From assembly GCA_016235045.1 (NCBI GenBank), contig JACRME010000012.1, positions 1-64,000 on the forward strand: a DNA stretch of 64,000 nt. The letters run 5' to 3'. Of this stretch, positions 27,651 to 36,355 are shown one piece after another (within the stretch, counting starts at the first letter, position 1; every line of letters starts with the position of its first letter). The stretch comes from Nitrosomonadales bacterium. Its GTDB lineage: Bacteria; Pseudomonadota; Gammaproteobacteria; Burkholderiales; Gallionellaceae. A program made the position numbers and the translations under genes. Under the pieces are notes generated by a model, which saw only the letters and a list, made by a program, of their open reading frames with translations, searched no databases and was not told where the DNA came from.

Positions 27651-28442
27651 ATGCAAAACGAGAAACAGCAAGCGGCAAGTGATGGAATCAGCCTGAGAGA
27701 CTTTGTGGACTTTTTCAAGCGCAATTACCAGTTGATTGTTGGGGGGGGGGTTGCGGGCCTGCTGTTTTCGACAGCTTACGTATCGGTGGAGCCCAACAAA
27801 TACGAGGCTAGTTGGCAAATGCAAATGGCGCAAGCCAACAACAGCAACAGCGAGGAGCCTGCCGCATTGATACAGCGATTGCGTATGCCGACCGCTTATC
27901 CAGTTGAGGTACAGCAGGCTTGTGGCATGCCTGATGGAGGAGAATTCAGTGAGTATCTGGGTGGCACATTGAAGGTTGAGGCAATCAAAAATGTCACAAA
28001 TGCGGTTGGAATGAAAATACGTGTTTCTAGCCCGGTTCAGGCAAAGCAATGTGCAGATGCGATTGTTGCGATGGTCGTGGCGCAGCAACGTGGTTTGATC
28101 GAAGAACGTTTGGCCGGTCGTTCTGAGTTGATACTGTTTATCGAGCAAATGTTGCAGAGAGACATGCAGCTTTTTGAGAGTCTAAGACGAAACGAAAACG
28201 GAAGCCTGAAATATTTGGCCAAGCTCGAACGAATCAATTCGTTAAATGCGCGTTTAGATGCTTTGAAAGAAGAGGTTCTGATGTCTACACAGCATCCGGC
28301 AAAAGTTACCGTCCCAATTTTTGTGCCAAGCAAACCTGTTCCCCACAGACTGGGGCTCCTATTGCTGTTGGGAGTATCGCTCGGTTTGATGCTCGGTGTT
28401 TTATACGCCTTGGGACGGGATGGTTGGCGCAGAGCGGCATGA
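27651..28442 (+). CDS. wzz: Short Wzz-type chain-length determinant with a G10 tract
   Basis: 263 residues with the Wzz layout: ISLRDFVDFFKRNYQLIV, an N-terminal helix (about 28-46), a periplasmic coiled region and a C-terminal helix (about 238-256) after the proline-rich VPIFVPSKPVP. It sets O-antigen chain length by controlling Wzy. ATG 27651 follows AAGGA six bases upstream; the in-frame GTG at 27594 lacks one. Codons 31-34 are a run of ten G at 27741-27750, inside the first membrane helix, where a one-base slip would abolish the protein. Confidence 0.88.
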   Translation: MQNEKQQAASDGISLRDFVDFFKRNYQLIVGGGVAGLLFSTAYVSVEPNKYEASWQMQMAQANNSNSEEPAALIQRLRMPTAYPVEVQQACGMPDGGEFSEYLGGTLKVEAIKNVTNAVGMKIRVSSPVQAKQCADAIVAMVVAQQRGLIEERLAGRSELILFIEQMLQRDMQLFESLRRNENGSLKYLAKLERINSLNARLDALKEEVLMSTQHPAKVTVPIFVPSKPVPHRLGLLLLLGVSLGLMLGVLYALGRDGWRRAA

Positions 28443-28449
28443 GCGATCT

Positions 28450-29406
28450 ATGACCATGCGCCTATTAGTAACCGGCGCTTCCGGTTTTGTTGGACAGGCT
28501 GTGTGTGTACAGGCTCTGCGTCGAGGTTTAACCGTCAGAGCCGCGTTGCGCAAGCATGCGCTGCCAGGCAGCGTCGAGCCTGCCTTGGTCGGTGAAATCA
28601 ACGGTGCGACAGATTGGGATGGCGTGTTGAGCGATGTAGACATCGTGATCCACCTCGCTGCTCGTGTACATGTGATGCGCGAGAATGCGGAAAATCCCCT
28701 GAAAGAATTTCGAAGGGTGAATGTTGCCGGAACGGAGCGCCTCGCGCGTACCGCAGCGGCAAAAGGCATTAAACGCATGGTGTATGTCAGTTCAATAGGT
28801 GTAAATGGCCTACAGACTGTGGCTGGCAGTGCATTTTCGGAGGCAGACAACCCAACCCCCCACAATGCCTATGCGCTTTCCAAGTGGGAAGCCGAGCAAA
28901 CGTTGCACCGCATCGCTGCAGAAACGGGGCTGGAAGTGGTCATCGTGCGCCCGCCCCTGGTTTACGGGGTGGACGCGCCGGGTAACTTCGCGCAGATGCT
29001 CAAGGTGTTGAGTGCCGGGATTCCTTTACCGTTGGCCTCAGTGCATAACTTGCGCAGTCTGGTTTATATCGAAAATCTGGTTGATGCCTTAATCCTTTGC
29101 GCTACGCACCCCGCTGCTGTCGGGCAAACCTATCTTGTCAGTGATGGCGAGGACATCTCTACGCCCGACCTTTTGCGGAGATTGGGCGCGGGGATGGGGC
29201 ACAAGGCACGTTTGTTTCCTTGCCCTTCGGCCTTTCTGGAATTCGCGGGTCGCCTCACCGGCAAGTCGGATCAAGTTGGGCGCCTGTTGGGTTCGTTGCA
29301 GGTCGATAGTGGTAAAATCCGCCGCGAGCTCAACTGGACGCCCCCCTATACTTTGCAGCAAGGGCTGCAAACGACCGCCATGTGGTACCGGAACAGCCGT
29401 CTATGA
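28450..29406 (+). CDS. wbpV: UDP-sugar 4-ketoreductase/epimerase, WbpV-like
   Basis: 318-residue SDR: LLVTGASGFVGQAV at the N-terminus, VYVSSIGVNG and catalytic YALSK. It resembles WbpV/WreQ-type proteins that reduce UDP-4-keto-6-deoxy-GlcNAc to UDP-D-QuiNAc. The order that follows (WbpL-like, WbpM-like) is that of the wbpV-wbpL-wbpM set of Pseudomonas aeruginosa. A UDP-GlcNAc/Glc 4-epimerase function is the alternative. The stop overlaps the next start (ATGA). Confidence 0.82.
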   Translation: MTMRLLVTGASGFVGQAVCVQALRRGLTVRAALRKHALPGSVEPALVGEINGATDWDGVLSDVDIVIHLAARVHVMRENAENPLKEFRRVNVAGTERLARTAAAKGIKRMVYVSSIGVNGLQTVAGSAFSEADNPTPHNAYALSKWEAEQTLHRIAAETGLEVVIVRPPLVYGVDAPGNFAQMLKVLSAGIPLPLASVHNLRSLVYIENLVDALILCATHPAAVGQTYLVSDGEDISTPDLLRRLGAGMGHKARLFPCPSAFLEFAGRLTGKSDQVGRLLGSLQVDSGKIRRELNWTPPYTLQQGLQTTAMWYRNSRL

Positions 29407-30380
29407 GCTATTACTCTCCCGCCGTTTCAACACTGGTCTCCGTGTCGCTGATCGCGGCGATCCTTTTCAGCAGGTTGCGCACCAAGATCCAGGACATTCC
29501 CAACGAGCGGTCACTGCACGTGGCGCCGACGTCGCGCATCGGCGGCATCGGCCTCATGCTGGGTGTATTGTCTGGCTGGGTGCTACTGTCCGGGGTGGTC
29601 ACATGGTGGCTGTTGCTGCCGCTGATCCTGCTGTTCGCTGTTTCGCTGCTTGATGACATGCACAACCTGCCGGTGACGCAGCGCCTGCTCGCACAGCTTG
29701 TCGCAGCAGCAATCCTCGTCGCCGGCGCCGACCTGTTTATCCGTTACGGCGTGGTGACTGCGCTGGTGGTGCTGCTGTTTACGGTATGGATGACGAACCT
29801 CTACAACTTCATGGACGGCTCCGATGGGCTGGCGGGCGGCATGGCGCTGTTCGGCTTCACCTTTTATGGCATCGCAGCGCTGTTCGTGCACGATGAGGCG
29901 TTCGCCATGCTTAACTTTTCCGTTGCCGCGGCGGCGCTCGGCTTCCTCTTCTTCAACTTTCCTCCCGCCAGAATATTCATGGGCGACGCGGGTTCCATCC
30001 CGCTCGGTTTTCTGTCCGCCGCGCTGGGACTGTGGGGCTGGCAGGAGGGCTGCTGGTCGGCGTGGTTCCCCCTGCTGGTGTTTTCGCCGTTCCTCGTGGA
30101 TGCGAGCATAACTTTGCTGCGACGCTCTTTGCGCGGTGCAAAGGTAACCGAGGCACATCGCGAGCATTATTACCAGCGCCTTGTTCAAGCGGGTTGGAAG
30201 CATCGTGACGTTGCATTGGCCGAGTATGTGTTGATGCTGGCAGTTGGGGTCTCTGCGCTACCGGTGTCCCATCAGGCCTTCCCATGGTTGGTGTTTATTG
30301 CGTGGGCTGGAATCTACGCGATGTTGATGCTGATGGTGGATGCGAAGTGGAAAAAATTTCAGCGGAAAGAAAATGCTTAA
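29403..30380 (+). CDS. wbpL: Initiating sugar-1-phosphate transferase, WbpL/WecA family
   Basis: 325-residue MraY/WecA-family membrane protein with about 10 helices. The metal-binding LLDDMHNLPV and the NLYNFMDGSDGLAGG motif are intact, and FMGDAGSIPLGF is present. It moves an N-acetyl-sugar 1-phosphate (QuiNAc, FucNAc or GlcNAc) to undecaprenyl phosphate, the first step of repeat-unit assembly. The neighbouring WbpV- and WbpM-like genes favour UDP-D-QuiNAc or UDP-D-FucNAc as donor. Confidence 0.9.
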   Translation: MSYYSPAVSTLVSVSLIAAILFSRLRTKIQDIPNERSLHVAPTSRIGGIGLMLGVLSGWVLLSGVVTWWLLLPLILLFAVSLLDDMHNLPVTQRLLAQLVAAAILVAGADLFIRYGVVTALVVLLFTVWMTNLYNFMDGSDGLAGGMALFGFTFYGIAALFVHDEAFAMLNFSVAAAALGFLFFNFPPARIFMGDAGSIPLGFLSAALGLWGWQEGCWSAWFPLLVFSPFLVDASITLLRRSLRGAKVTEAHREHYYQRLVQAGWKHRDVALAEYVLMLAVGVSALPVSHQAFPWLVFIAWAGIYAMLMLMVDAKWKKFQRKENA

Positions 30381-32208
30381 AGTGAATCGAAATACTGGCG
30401 TGGCAATTCTGCATGACTTGATTGCAGCAGCAGTCGCATGGTGGTGTGCCTATCTACTGCGTTTCAATTTTGAGCTGCCCCCGAATTTCCAGGATGAACT
30501 GTGGCAGACTATGCTGTGGGTCGTCCCATTGCAGGGACTCGTCTTCTGGGCCTTCAGTCTGTACCGGGGCATTTGGCGTTACGCCAGTGTGGCCGATCTG
30601 CGGCGCATCTTTTTTGCGGTGATCGCGGCAGCCGCACTGATACCGCTTGTGCTCGGCTTGTTCCGCGTCAATGCCGTGGTACCGCGCTCGGTACTGATCC
30701 TCGACCCTATCCTGCTCATCCTTGTCATGGGAGGGAGTCGCTTGTTGTACCGGCTCTGGAAAGAGAATCTGCTGTACGGCGATTTTCATTTGCGGGGCGA
30801 GCCTGTGCTGGTGTTGGGGGCGGGCGGGGCGGGCATCGGACTTTCCAAAGATCTTGCCCGCAGCCACGAATGGCATCAGGTAGGGTTTCTCGATGATGAC
30901 AACAGCAAGCACGGGAGGTTGGTCAACGGCATCAAAGTGTTAGGCCGGATAGATAGCTTGCCGTACTGGGCGCAGCGCTTGGGCGTGAATCAAATCATTC
31001 TTGCCATGCCTTCAGCTTCGCACCAAGTACGCAGGCATGCCATAGAGCTGGCAAATAATCACGAAATAAAAGCGCTGATCGTTCCGGCCTTTGAAGATTT
31101 GCTAAGCGGACGCGTCGCGATTTCGCAACTGCGCGCCGTGGAGCTGGACGACTTGCTCGGGCGCGACCCGGTTGAACTGGACGATGCTATCTTGCAGGAA
31201 CAACTGACCGGCAAGGTAGTGCTGGTGACTGGCGCGGGCGGTTCCATTGGCTCCGAGTTGTGCCGCCAGATCGCGTTCTTTATGCCCAAAAAGCTGGTGC
31301 TGTTCGAATCAAGCGAATTTGCGCTGTACAACATCGAGCAGGAATTACAGATGAAATTTCCGCACCTCGATATCGCCTATCTGGCTGGCGATGTGCGCGA
31401 CGATGTGCGTCTGGAACAGGTATTTGCCGAATGCAAACCTAGCGCGGTGTTTCATGCAGCAGCCTACAAGCATGTGCCGCTGATGGAGCGCCACAACGCC
31501 TGGCAGGCTGTTCGCAACAATGTGTTCGGCACTTGGCGCGTGGCGTGCAGCGCGCAAAGACATGGCGTCGAGAAGTTCGTACTGATCTCCACCGACAAGG
31601 CGGTCAATCCAACCAACGTGATGGGTACCACCAAGCGACTGGCGGAGATGGTGTGCCAGGGCTTGCAACGGCTTGACGGCACGCGCTTCGTCATCGTGCG
31701 CTTCGGTAATGTGCTCGGCAGCAACGGCAGTGTCATCCCCAAGTTCCGCGAACAAATCGCCCAGGGGGGGCCGATCACCGTGACACATCCCGAGATCACG
31801 CGCTTTTTCATGTCCATTCCCGAGGCTGCACAACTGGTCATGCAGGCAGGCTGCATGGGAAAAGGCGGCGAGATTTTTGTGCTCGACATGGGCGAGCCGG
31901 TGAAGATCGTCGATCTGGCCAAAGACATGATCCGTCTTTCCGGTCTGGGGGAGGACGATATCAAGATCGAATTCAGCGGCCTGCGTCCTGGAGAGAAATT
32001 GTACGAAGAGTTGCTCGCCGACGATGAGAATACGTTGCCGACACCGCATCCAAAATTGCGCATCGCGCAAGCGCGCCAGGTCGCTGTTGACGAATTGCAG
32101 TCGATCCTGGAATGGGTGGACACCGATAAGTCACATACCGACGAGACCGTGCGCGAACGTTTGCAGCGCTGGGTGCCTGAGTACGTCCCAACATCGAATG
32201 GTCATTGA
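30373..32208 (+). CDS. wbpM: UDP-GlcNAc 4,6-dehydratase, WbpM/PglF family
   Basis: 611 residues: four N-terminal membrane helices (to about 120), a first Rossmann domain (LGAGGAGIG, 148-156) and a catalytic SDR domain (VTGAGGSIGSELCRQI, 285-300). The catalytic tyrosine is methionine (STDKAVNPTNVMGTTK), as in the WbpM group. It produces UDP-4-keto-6-deoxy-GlcNAc in the inner membrane, the substrate of the WbpV-like reductase. A G7 run lies at 31764-31770 in a conserved AQGGPITVT segment. Start ATG 30373 overlaps the wbpL stop. Confidence 0.93.
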   Translation: MLKVNRNTGVAILHDLIAAAVAWWCAYLLRFNFELPPNFQDELWQTMLWVVPLQGLVFWAFSLYRGIWRYASVADLRRIFFAVIAAAALIPLVLGLFRVNAVVPRSVLILDPILLILVMGGSRLLYRLWKENLLYGDFHLRGEPVLVLGAGGAGIGLSKDLARSHEWHQVGFLDDDNSKHGRLVNGIKVLGRIDSLPYWAQRLGVNQIILAMPSASHQVRRHAIELANNHEIKALIVPAFEDLLSGRVAISQLRAVELDDLLGRDPVELDDAILQEQLTGKVVLVTGAGGSIGSELCRQIAFFMPKKLVLFESSEFALYNIEQELQMKFPHLDIAYLAGDVRDDVRLEQVFAECKPSAVFHAAAYKHVPLMERHNAWQAVRNNVFGTWRVACSAQRHGVEKFVLISTDKAVNPTNVMGTTKRLAEMVCQGLQRLDGTRFVIVRFGNVLGSNGSVIPKFREQIAQGGPITVTHPEITRFFMSIPEAAQLVMQAGCMGKGGEIFVLDMGEPVKIVDLAKDMIRLSGLGEDDIKIEFSGLRPGEKLYEELLADDENTLPTPHPKLRIAQARQVAVDELQSILEWVDTDKSHTDETVRERLQRWVPEYVPTSNGH

Positions 32209-32372
32209 CCCCAAGGTTCTGGACGTCTCTCCCCGGTTGGCCGGGGGCGCCATTGCGCCGAGAAGCGTCGACGATATACTGCAGGCATTGCTGAGGCTGG
32301 TTGGCCTGTTCGAGTTCCTTGCCCACATGAGCGCGTTGTGTTGCTTCACGTCGTTGCAACTGAAGGTGCGGC

Positions 32373-33122
32373 ATGCATAGCCTATCCGTCATCCTCATCA
32401 CCAAGAACGAAGCCGCGAACATCCGCGCCTGCCTCGAATCCGTGAACTGGGCTGACGAGATCATCGTGGTCGATTCCGGCAGCAGCGACGAGACCGTCGC
32501 CATCTGCAAAGAGCTTGGTGTGCAAGTTCATGTGCATGACTGGCCGGGTTTCGGCATGCAAAAGAACCGTGCACTAGGCTATGCAACCAGGGATTGGGTG
32601 CTTTCGCTGGATGCCGACGAACGCGTGACCCCGAAACTGCGCGTCGACATCGAACGCATCCTGAAGCAGGAAGAAGACACCGACGCTTACCTCGTGCCGC
32701 GCCTGTCCAATTACTGCGGGCGTTTCATGCGCCATTCCGGCTGGTATCCCGATTTGCTGCCGCGTCTGTTCAGGCGCGGCAGGGCACGGTTCAGCGACGA
32801 TCTTGTGCATGAGCGGCTGATCGTCGACGGGAAAACTGCTGAATTGCACGGTCTGCTGCTGCACTATGCCTTTGACGATCTGGAAGAGGTGTTGCACAAG
32901 GTCAACCAGTACTCCACGGCGGGCGCGGCGATGATGCACAAGCGCGGCAGGCAGGCTTCGCTCACCGGTGCGGTGGTGCGCGGATTGTGGAGCTTCTTCC
33001 GCACCTACATCCTGCGCGGCGGCATTCTCGACGGGCGCGAGGGTTTCATGCTCGCCGTCTCCAATGCAGAGGGCACCTATTACCGCTATCTCAAGCTGAT
33101 GCTGCTGAACAGGAAGCAGTGA
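32373..33122 (+). CDS. WaaE/KdtX-like LPS core glycosyltransferase (GT2)
   Basis: 249 residues: LSVILITKNEAANIRACLES, VVDSGSSDET, the donor motif LSLDADERVTP (D80-D82), and NYCGRFMRHSGWYPD, all as in WaaE/KdtX inner-core glucosyltransferases. Probably adds a sugar to the heptose region of the LPS core. It follows a 164-base gap after wbpM and overlaps the next gene by one base (TGATG). Confidence 0.87.
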   Translation: MHSLSVILITKNEAANIRACLESVNWADEIIVVDSGSSDETVAICKELGVQVHVHDWPGFGMQKNRALGYATRDWVLSLDADERVTPKLRVDIERILKQEEDTDAYLVPRLSNYCGRFMRHSGWYPDLLPRLFRRGRARFSDDLVHERLIVDGKTAELHGLLLHYAFDDLEEVLHKVNQYSTAGAAMMHKRGRQASLTGAVVRGLWSFFRTYILRGGILDGREGFMLAVSNAEGTYYRYLKLMLLNRKQ

Positions 33123-34000
33123 TGCATATCGCGGTTATCGTCACCACTTATAACAATCCTGCTGCGCTAACCGCCGTGCTGGAAGGCTATCTCGCGCAGA
33201 GCGACCGCGACTTCGAGGTGCTGGTGGCCGACGACGGATCCACGCCGGATACCGCGACACTCGTGAAGCAGTTCCAGGCGCGCGCCGCATTTCCCATCCG
33301 TCATGTCTGGCAGGAAGACGCCGGCTTCCGCGCCGCCGCCATCCGCAACCGCGCGCTGGCCGCGACCAATGCCGACTACATCATCTTCACCGACGGCGAC
33401 TGCATTCCGCCGGTCGATTTCCTGGCACGGCAGCGCAAGCTCGCCGAGCCGGGCTGCTTCCTGTCCGGTAACCGCCTGCTGCTGTCGCAGTCATTCACCG
33501 AACAACTGCTGAGGGAAAAGATCCCAGTCCATCTCTGGCGTTTCCGCGATTGGTTGCGCGCCTGGAGGCAAGGCCACATCGAACGCCTGCAACCGCTGCT
33601 GCGTTTGCCCAACGTCGCGTGGCTGCGCAAGCTGGCACCCAAACGCTGGCAGGGCGCCAAGACCTGCAATCTTTCCGCGTTCCGCACCGACCTGCTCAAT
33701 GTCAACGGGCTGGACGAGAGCTACACCGGCTGGGGGCAGGAAGATTCCGACCTGGTGGTGCGCCTGATCCGTGCCGGCGTCATCAACAAGAGCGCGCGCT
33801 TTTCCGCACCGGTGCTGCACCTGTGGCACAAGGAGAGCGATCGCTCGCACCTCGAAGAGAACCAGCGTCGCTTGCAGCAGGTGCTGAGCTCCACGCATAT
33901 TCGTGCGCTCAAGGGTGTGGACCAGTACCCGGGAAACGCTGATCCGCTGCCGCAGGAAGCGACGGTTGTCCCTTCCCCCCGCGGGGGAAGGTCAGGATGA
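33122..34000 (+). CDS. Family 2 glycosyltransferase with galactosyltransferase-type C-terminus
   Basis: 292 residues: IAVIVTTYNNPAALTAVLEG at the start, FTDGDCIPP (91-93 DGD) and GWGQEDSDLVVRL, the Glyco_transf_7C-like acceptor segment. The last ten residues (VPSPRGGRSG) and the stop codon come from a palindromic repeat at 33971-33991 and its flank, so the original C-terminus was probably different. The transferase domain is complete. Confidence 0.85.
   Translation: MHIAVIVTTYNNPAALTAVLEGYLAQSDRDFEVLVADDGSTPDTATLVKQFQARAAFPIRHVWQEDAGFRAAAIRNRALAATNADYIIFTDGDCIPPVDFLARQRKLAEPGCFLSGNRLLLSQSFTEQLLREKIPVHLWRFRDWLRAWRQGHIERLQPLLRLPNVAWLRKLAPKRWQGAKTCNLSAFRTDLLNVNGLDESYTGWGQEDSDLVVRLIRAGVINKSARFSAPVLHLWHKESDRSHLEENQRRLQQVLSSTHIRALKGVDQYPGNADPLPQEATVVPSPRGGRSG
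33971..33991. repeat. Palindromic repeat at a gene end (CCTTCCCCC/GGGGGAAGG)
   Basis: A perfect nine-base inverted repeat, CCTTCCCCC and GGGGGAAGG, with CGC between, followed by TCAGGATGAGGG. The flank supplies the TGA of the upstream transferase (33998-34000) and the GAGGGA in front of the TTG of the next gene. The shape is that of a REP-like dispersed element. Confidence 0.6.
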
Positions 34001-34010
34001 GGGACGGCTC

Positions 34011-34932
34011 TTGAAAATCCTGCATGTCGTACGCCGCTACGGCCCGGTCGGCGGCATGGAGCGTTACGTGTGGGAGATCACCCTCGAACTGGCGAAGCTG
34101 GGCCACGAGGTCGTGGTCGTCTGCGAGCGCTGCCATGCCGAGAGACCGCAGGACATCGTCGTTCACGAACTCGGCGAGATTGCGCCCAAGCCGCGCTGGT
34201 TGTCGCTGCTGCGTTTCGGCAGGCGTGTGGCGCACTGGCTGAAGCAGAACCCGCATCCTGGCTTCGTCATCCACAGCAGCGAACGCCTTGCAGAGCACGA
34301 CGTCACCACTTTTCACGGCCCACCCTTCGCCACCGTGCGCGACAAGCCGTGGTGGAAAAAAATCTCGCTGCGAGTCGCCATGCAGTTCTATCTGGAGCGG
34401 CGAGAACTGGCAGCGGCCCGCTTCATCGTGCCTAACTCGATCTTCATCAAAAAGCAGCTCGCGCATTACTACCCCGAATACGCACACAAGCTGACCGCAC
34501 CCATCGTTCCCGGCGTGGCGGCGATGCCGCCGCGCGTCTGGCATGCAGCACCGGTCGATGGCGGCATCGTCGGTTTTGTCGGCAAGGAATGGCAGCGCAA
34601 GGGACTGCCGCTGGCGGTTGAGGTCGTCGCTCAATCGCGGCGCGCACCTGCAACAGATCGACGTGCTGCTGCACCCGGCACGCGCCGAGCCCTACGGCAT
34701 GGTCATCACCGAGGCGATGGCGGCAGGCGCGCGCGTGGTGGTGTCGGATGTGTGCGGGGCGGCGTCGGAAATCAGGCCGCAAGCCGGGATGAGTGTCCCG
34801 CTGGATGCGCCGCTGGAGCAATGGGTGGATACACTGCGCCAGCAATTGCAGCAGGTTGTTGCGCCGCCGCCCTACGCGCATAGCTGGCGCGACGTGGCGC
34901 AGGAATATGAGGCGATTTACCGGCGCTGCTAG
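34011..34932 (+). pseudogene. Family 4 glycosyltransferase, frameshifted and internally deleted
   Basis: From TTG 34011 the frame reads KILHVVRRYGPVGGMERYVW through GFVGKEWQRKGLPLAVEVV (about 208 residues) and then derails. The last third continues in another frame from about 34640 (HLQQIDVLLHPARAEPYG, then MVITEAMAAGARVVVSDVCG) to a TAG at 34930-34932. In intact GT4 proteins some 70-90 residues separate the EWQRKGL segment from the donor-site segment; here about ten do. So bases are missing as well as the frame being shifted. Its role would have been in LPS core assembly, judging by its neighbours. Confidence 0.8.
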
Positions 34933-35297
34933 CGTTTGAGGATGAAGCGGCTGGTCAGGAAGGTGACCGGGATGGTCGCGGCGACCACGGCCAGCATTGC
35001 CAGTTCGGGCGAAACCGACATCTGCCCGACCAGCAGCCAAAGCAGGGCTACTCCCAGACCGTACTGGATGAGATAGACGACGGGGAATTGCAGGAATTTC
35101 GCCAGCGAAAGGGCTTGCCTGAACACGAAGCAAGAATTCAGGATGTAGGAAAGCACGACCCCCGCCGCATACGATGCCGAATAGGCATACAGATAGGGCA
35201 TGAACCGGAGCAGCAGCAGATAGAGCAGGTAACTGAAAGCAGTGTTGGTTAGCCCGACCAGCAGGAAACGCGGGAATTCGATATGGAGGTTCTTCAT
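34929..35297 (-). CDS. GtrA-family membrane protein (lone)
   Basis: 122 residues with four hydrophobic segments and GtrA features (PRFLLVGLTNTAFSYLLY, SYILNSCFVFR, FLTSRFILKR at the end). ATG 35297 is preferred over an ATG 75 bases upstream because it begins right before the first helix. Unlike the GtrA at 9962 it has no GtrB beside it and is the only minus-strand gene in this block. Its 3' end meets the GT4 pseudogene's end tail to tail, overlapping by four bases. Confidence 0.82.
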   Translation of the reverse strand: MKNLHIEFPRFLLVGLTNTAFSYLLYLLLLRFMPYLYAYSASYAAGVVLSYILNSCFVFRQALSLAKFLQFPVVYLIQYGLGVALLWLLVGQMSVSPELAMLAVVAATIPVTFLTSRFILKR

Positions 35298-35449
35298 CAA
35301 GCCGTCTTTGCCCGAGCCGGGCGCATCATCGTGAGACGGAATGATGCTACAACTTGCTATAAAATGCCTCACTGTCTTTCACTTTCATTTTCCGGGCTCG
35401 CCACTTCCGCGATTCCTGACTCCGGCCAGGAGGAGCGGCACAGAAACCA

Positions 35450-36355
35450 ATGACGACACTGACCCTCTTCGTTCTATGCCATAACCGTCCGGATTTCGCC
35501 CGGCAAACCCTGCGTTCCATCCTTGGCCAGACCGACCGCGACTTCGACCTGGTGGTATCCGACAACTCCAGCAATGATGAAGTCGAGCAGATGGTAAGGG
35601 CCGAGTTTCCGCAACTCGACTATCGCCGCAGGGTGCCGATGCTTTTCCATATCGCTCACTTCAATCGCTGTATCGAAGAGGCTCAGGGTGCGTACTTCTG
35701 CCTGTTCCATGACGACGACCTGATGCATCCAGATTTCGTCGAGCGCATGAAGCAGGCGCTCGACACCTATCCGCAGATTGTGGCTTGCGGATGCAATGCG
35801 CGACTGGAGACCATGGGGCAGATCGAGTCGCGCACCTCCTTCCGGGCGCTTGGCAAGCTGGAGCGGGTCTCCTCGGCGCGCGACCTGGCAAGGCGCTATT
35901 TTTCGCGCGCGCAGTCGGGCATCGCTCCGTTTCCCGGCTATATCTATCGCCGTAGCGCGGTCGGTGACTTGCGCCTGGATGTCGAAGGCGGGAAGTACAC
36001 CGATGTGACCTGGTTGCTTGGGCTGGCGATGAAAGGCCCCTTGCTTTGGCTCAACGAGCCCCTGATGACCTACCGCATCCACGGCGGCAACGACGGCAAG
36101 GTCGAGTCGCCGCGTGACCGTCTGCGCTTTCTGCGTTTTCTGAAACGGTACCTGGATGTGCTGGGCAAAGATTTGCTGGCGGACTATCGCTGTTCCTTCA
36201 TCTACAAGCCGATGGCGAGCGACATGGGGGTAGCCGATTCACGTCGCAGCGTGGCAAGGCGCTTCCTCAAATACTACAAATGGACGCGTTACGCGAACCC
36301 CGGCCTTTACAGTGCTTTGTTTAAACGCGCACTCATCAAGAGGATGGCAGCATGA
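35450..36355 (+). CDS. Family 2 glycosyltransferase
   Basis: 301-residue GT-A transferase: TLFVLCHNRPDFARQTLRS at the start, VVSDNSSNDE and the metal site FHDDDLMHP (D88-D90). Preceded by AGGAGGAG (about 35427-35434), a strong but rather distant Shine-Dalgarno. The stop overlaps the next ATG (ATGA). The substrate is unknown. Confidence 0.87.
   Translation: MTTLTLFVLCHNRPDFARQTLRSILGQTDRDFDLVVSDNSSNDEVEQMVRAEFPQLDYRRRVPMLFHIAHFNRCIEEAQGAYFCLFHDDDLMHPDFVERMKQALDTYPQIVACGCNARLETMGQIESRTSFRALGKLERVSSARDLARRYFSRAQSGIAPFPGYIYRRSAVGDLRLDVEGGKYTDVTWLLGLAMKGPLLWLNEPLMTYRIHGGNDGKVESPRDRLRFLRFLKRYLDVLGKDLLADYRCSFIYKPMASDMGVADSRRSVARRFLKYYKWTRYANPGLYSALFKRALIKRMAA

Noticed and set aside
32198-32380. Possible 60-residue protein between wbpM and the WaaE-like gene
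   Set aside because: The ATG lies inside the end of wbpM, there is no Shine-Dalgarno and no family resemblance. The stretch also holds a CCCCGG-TTGG-CCGGGG hairpin without a T-run. I could not support a gene.
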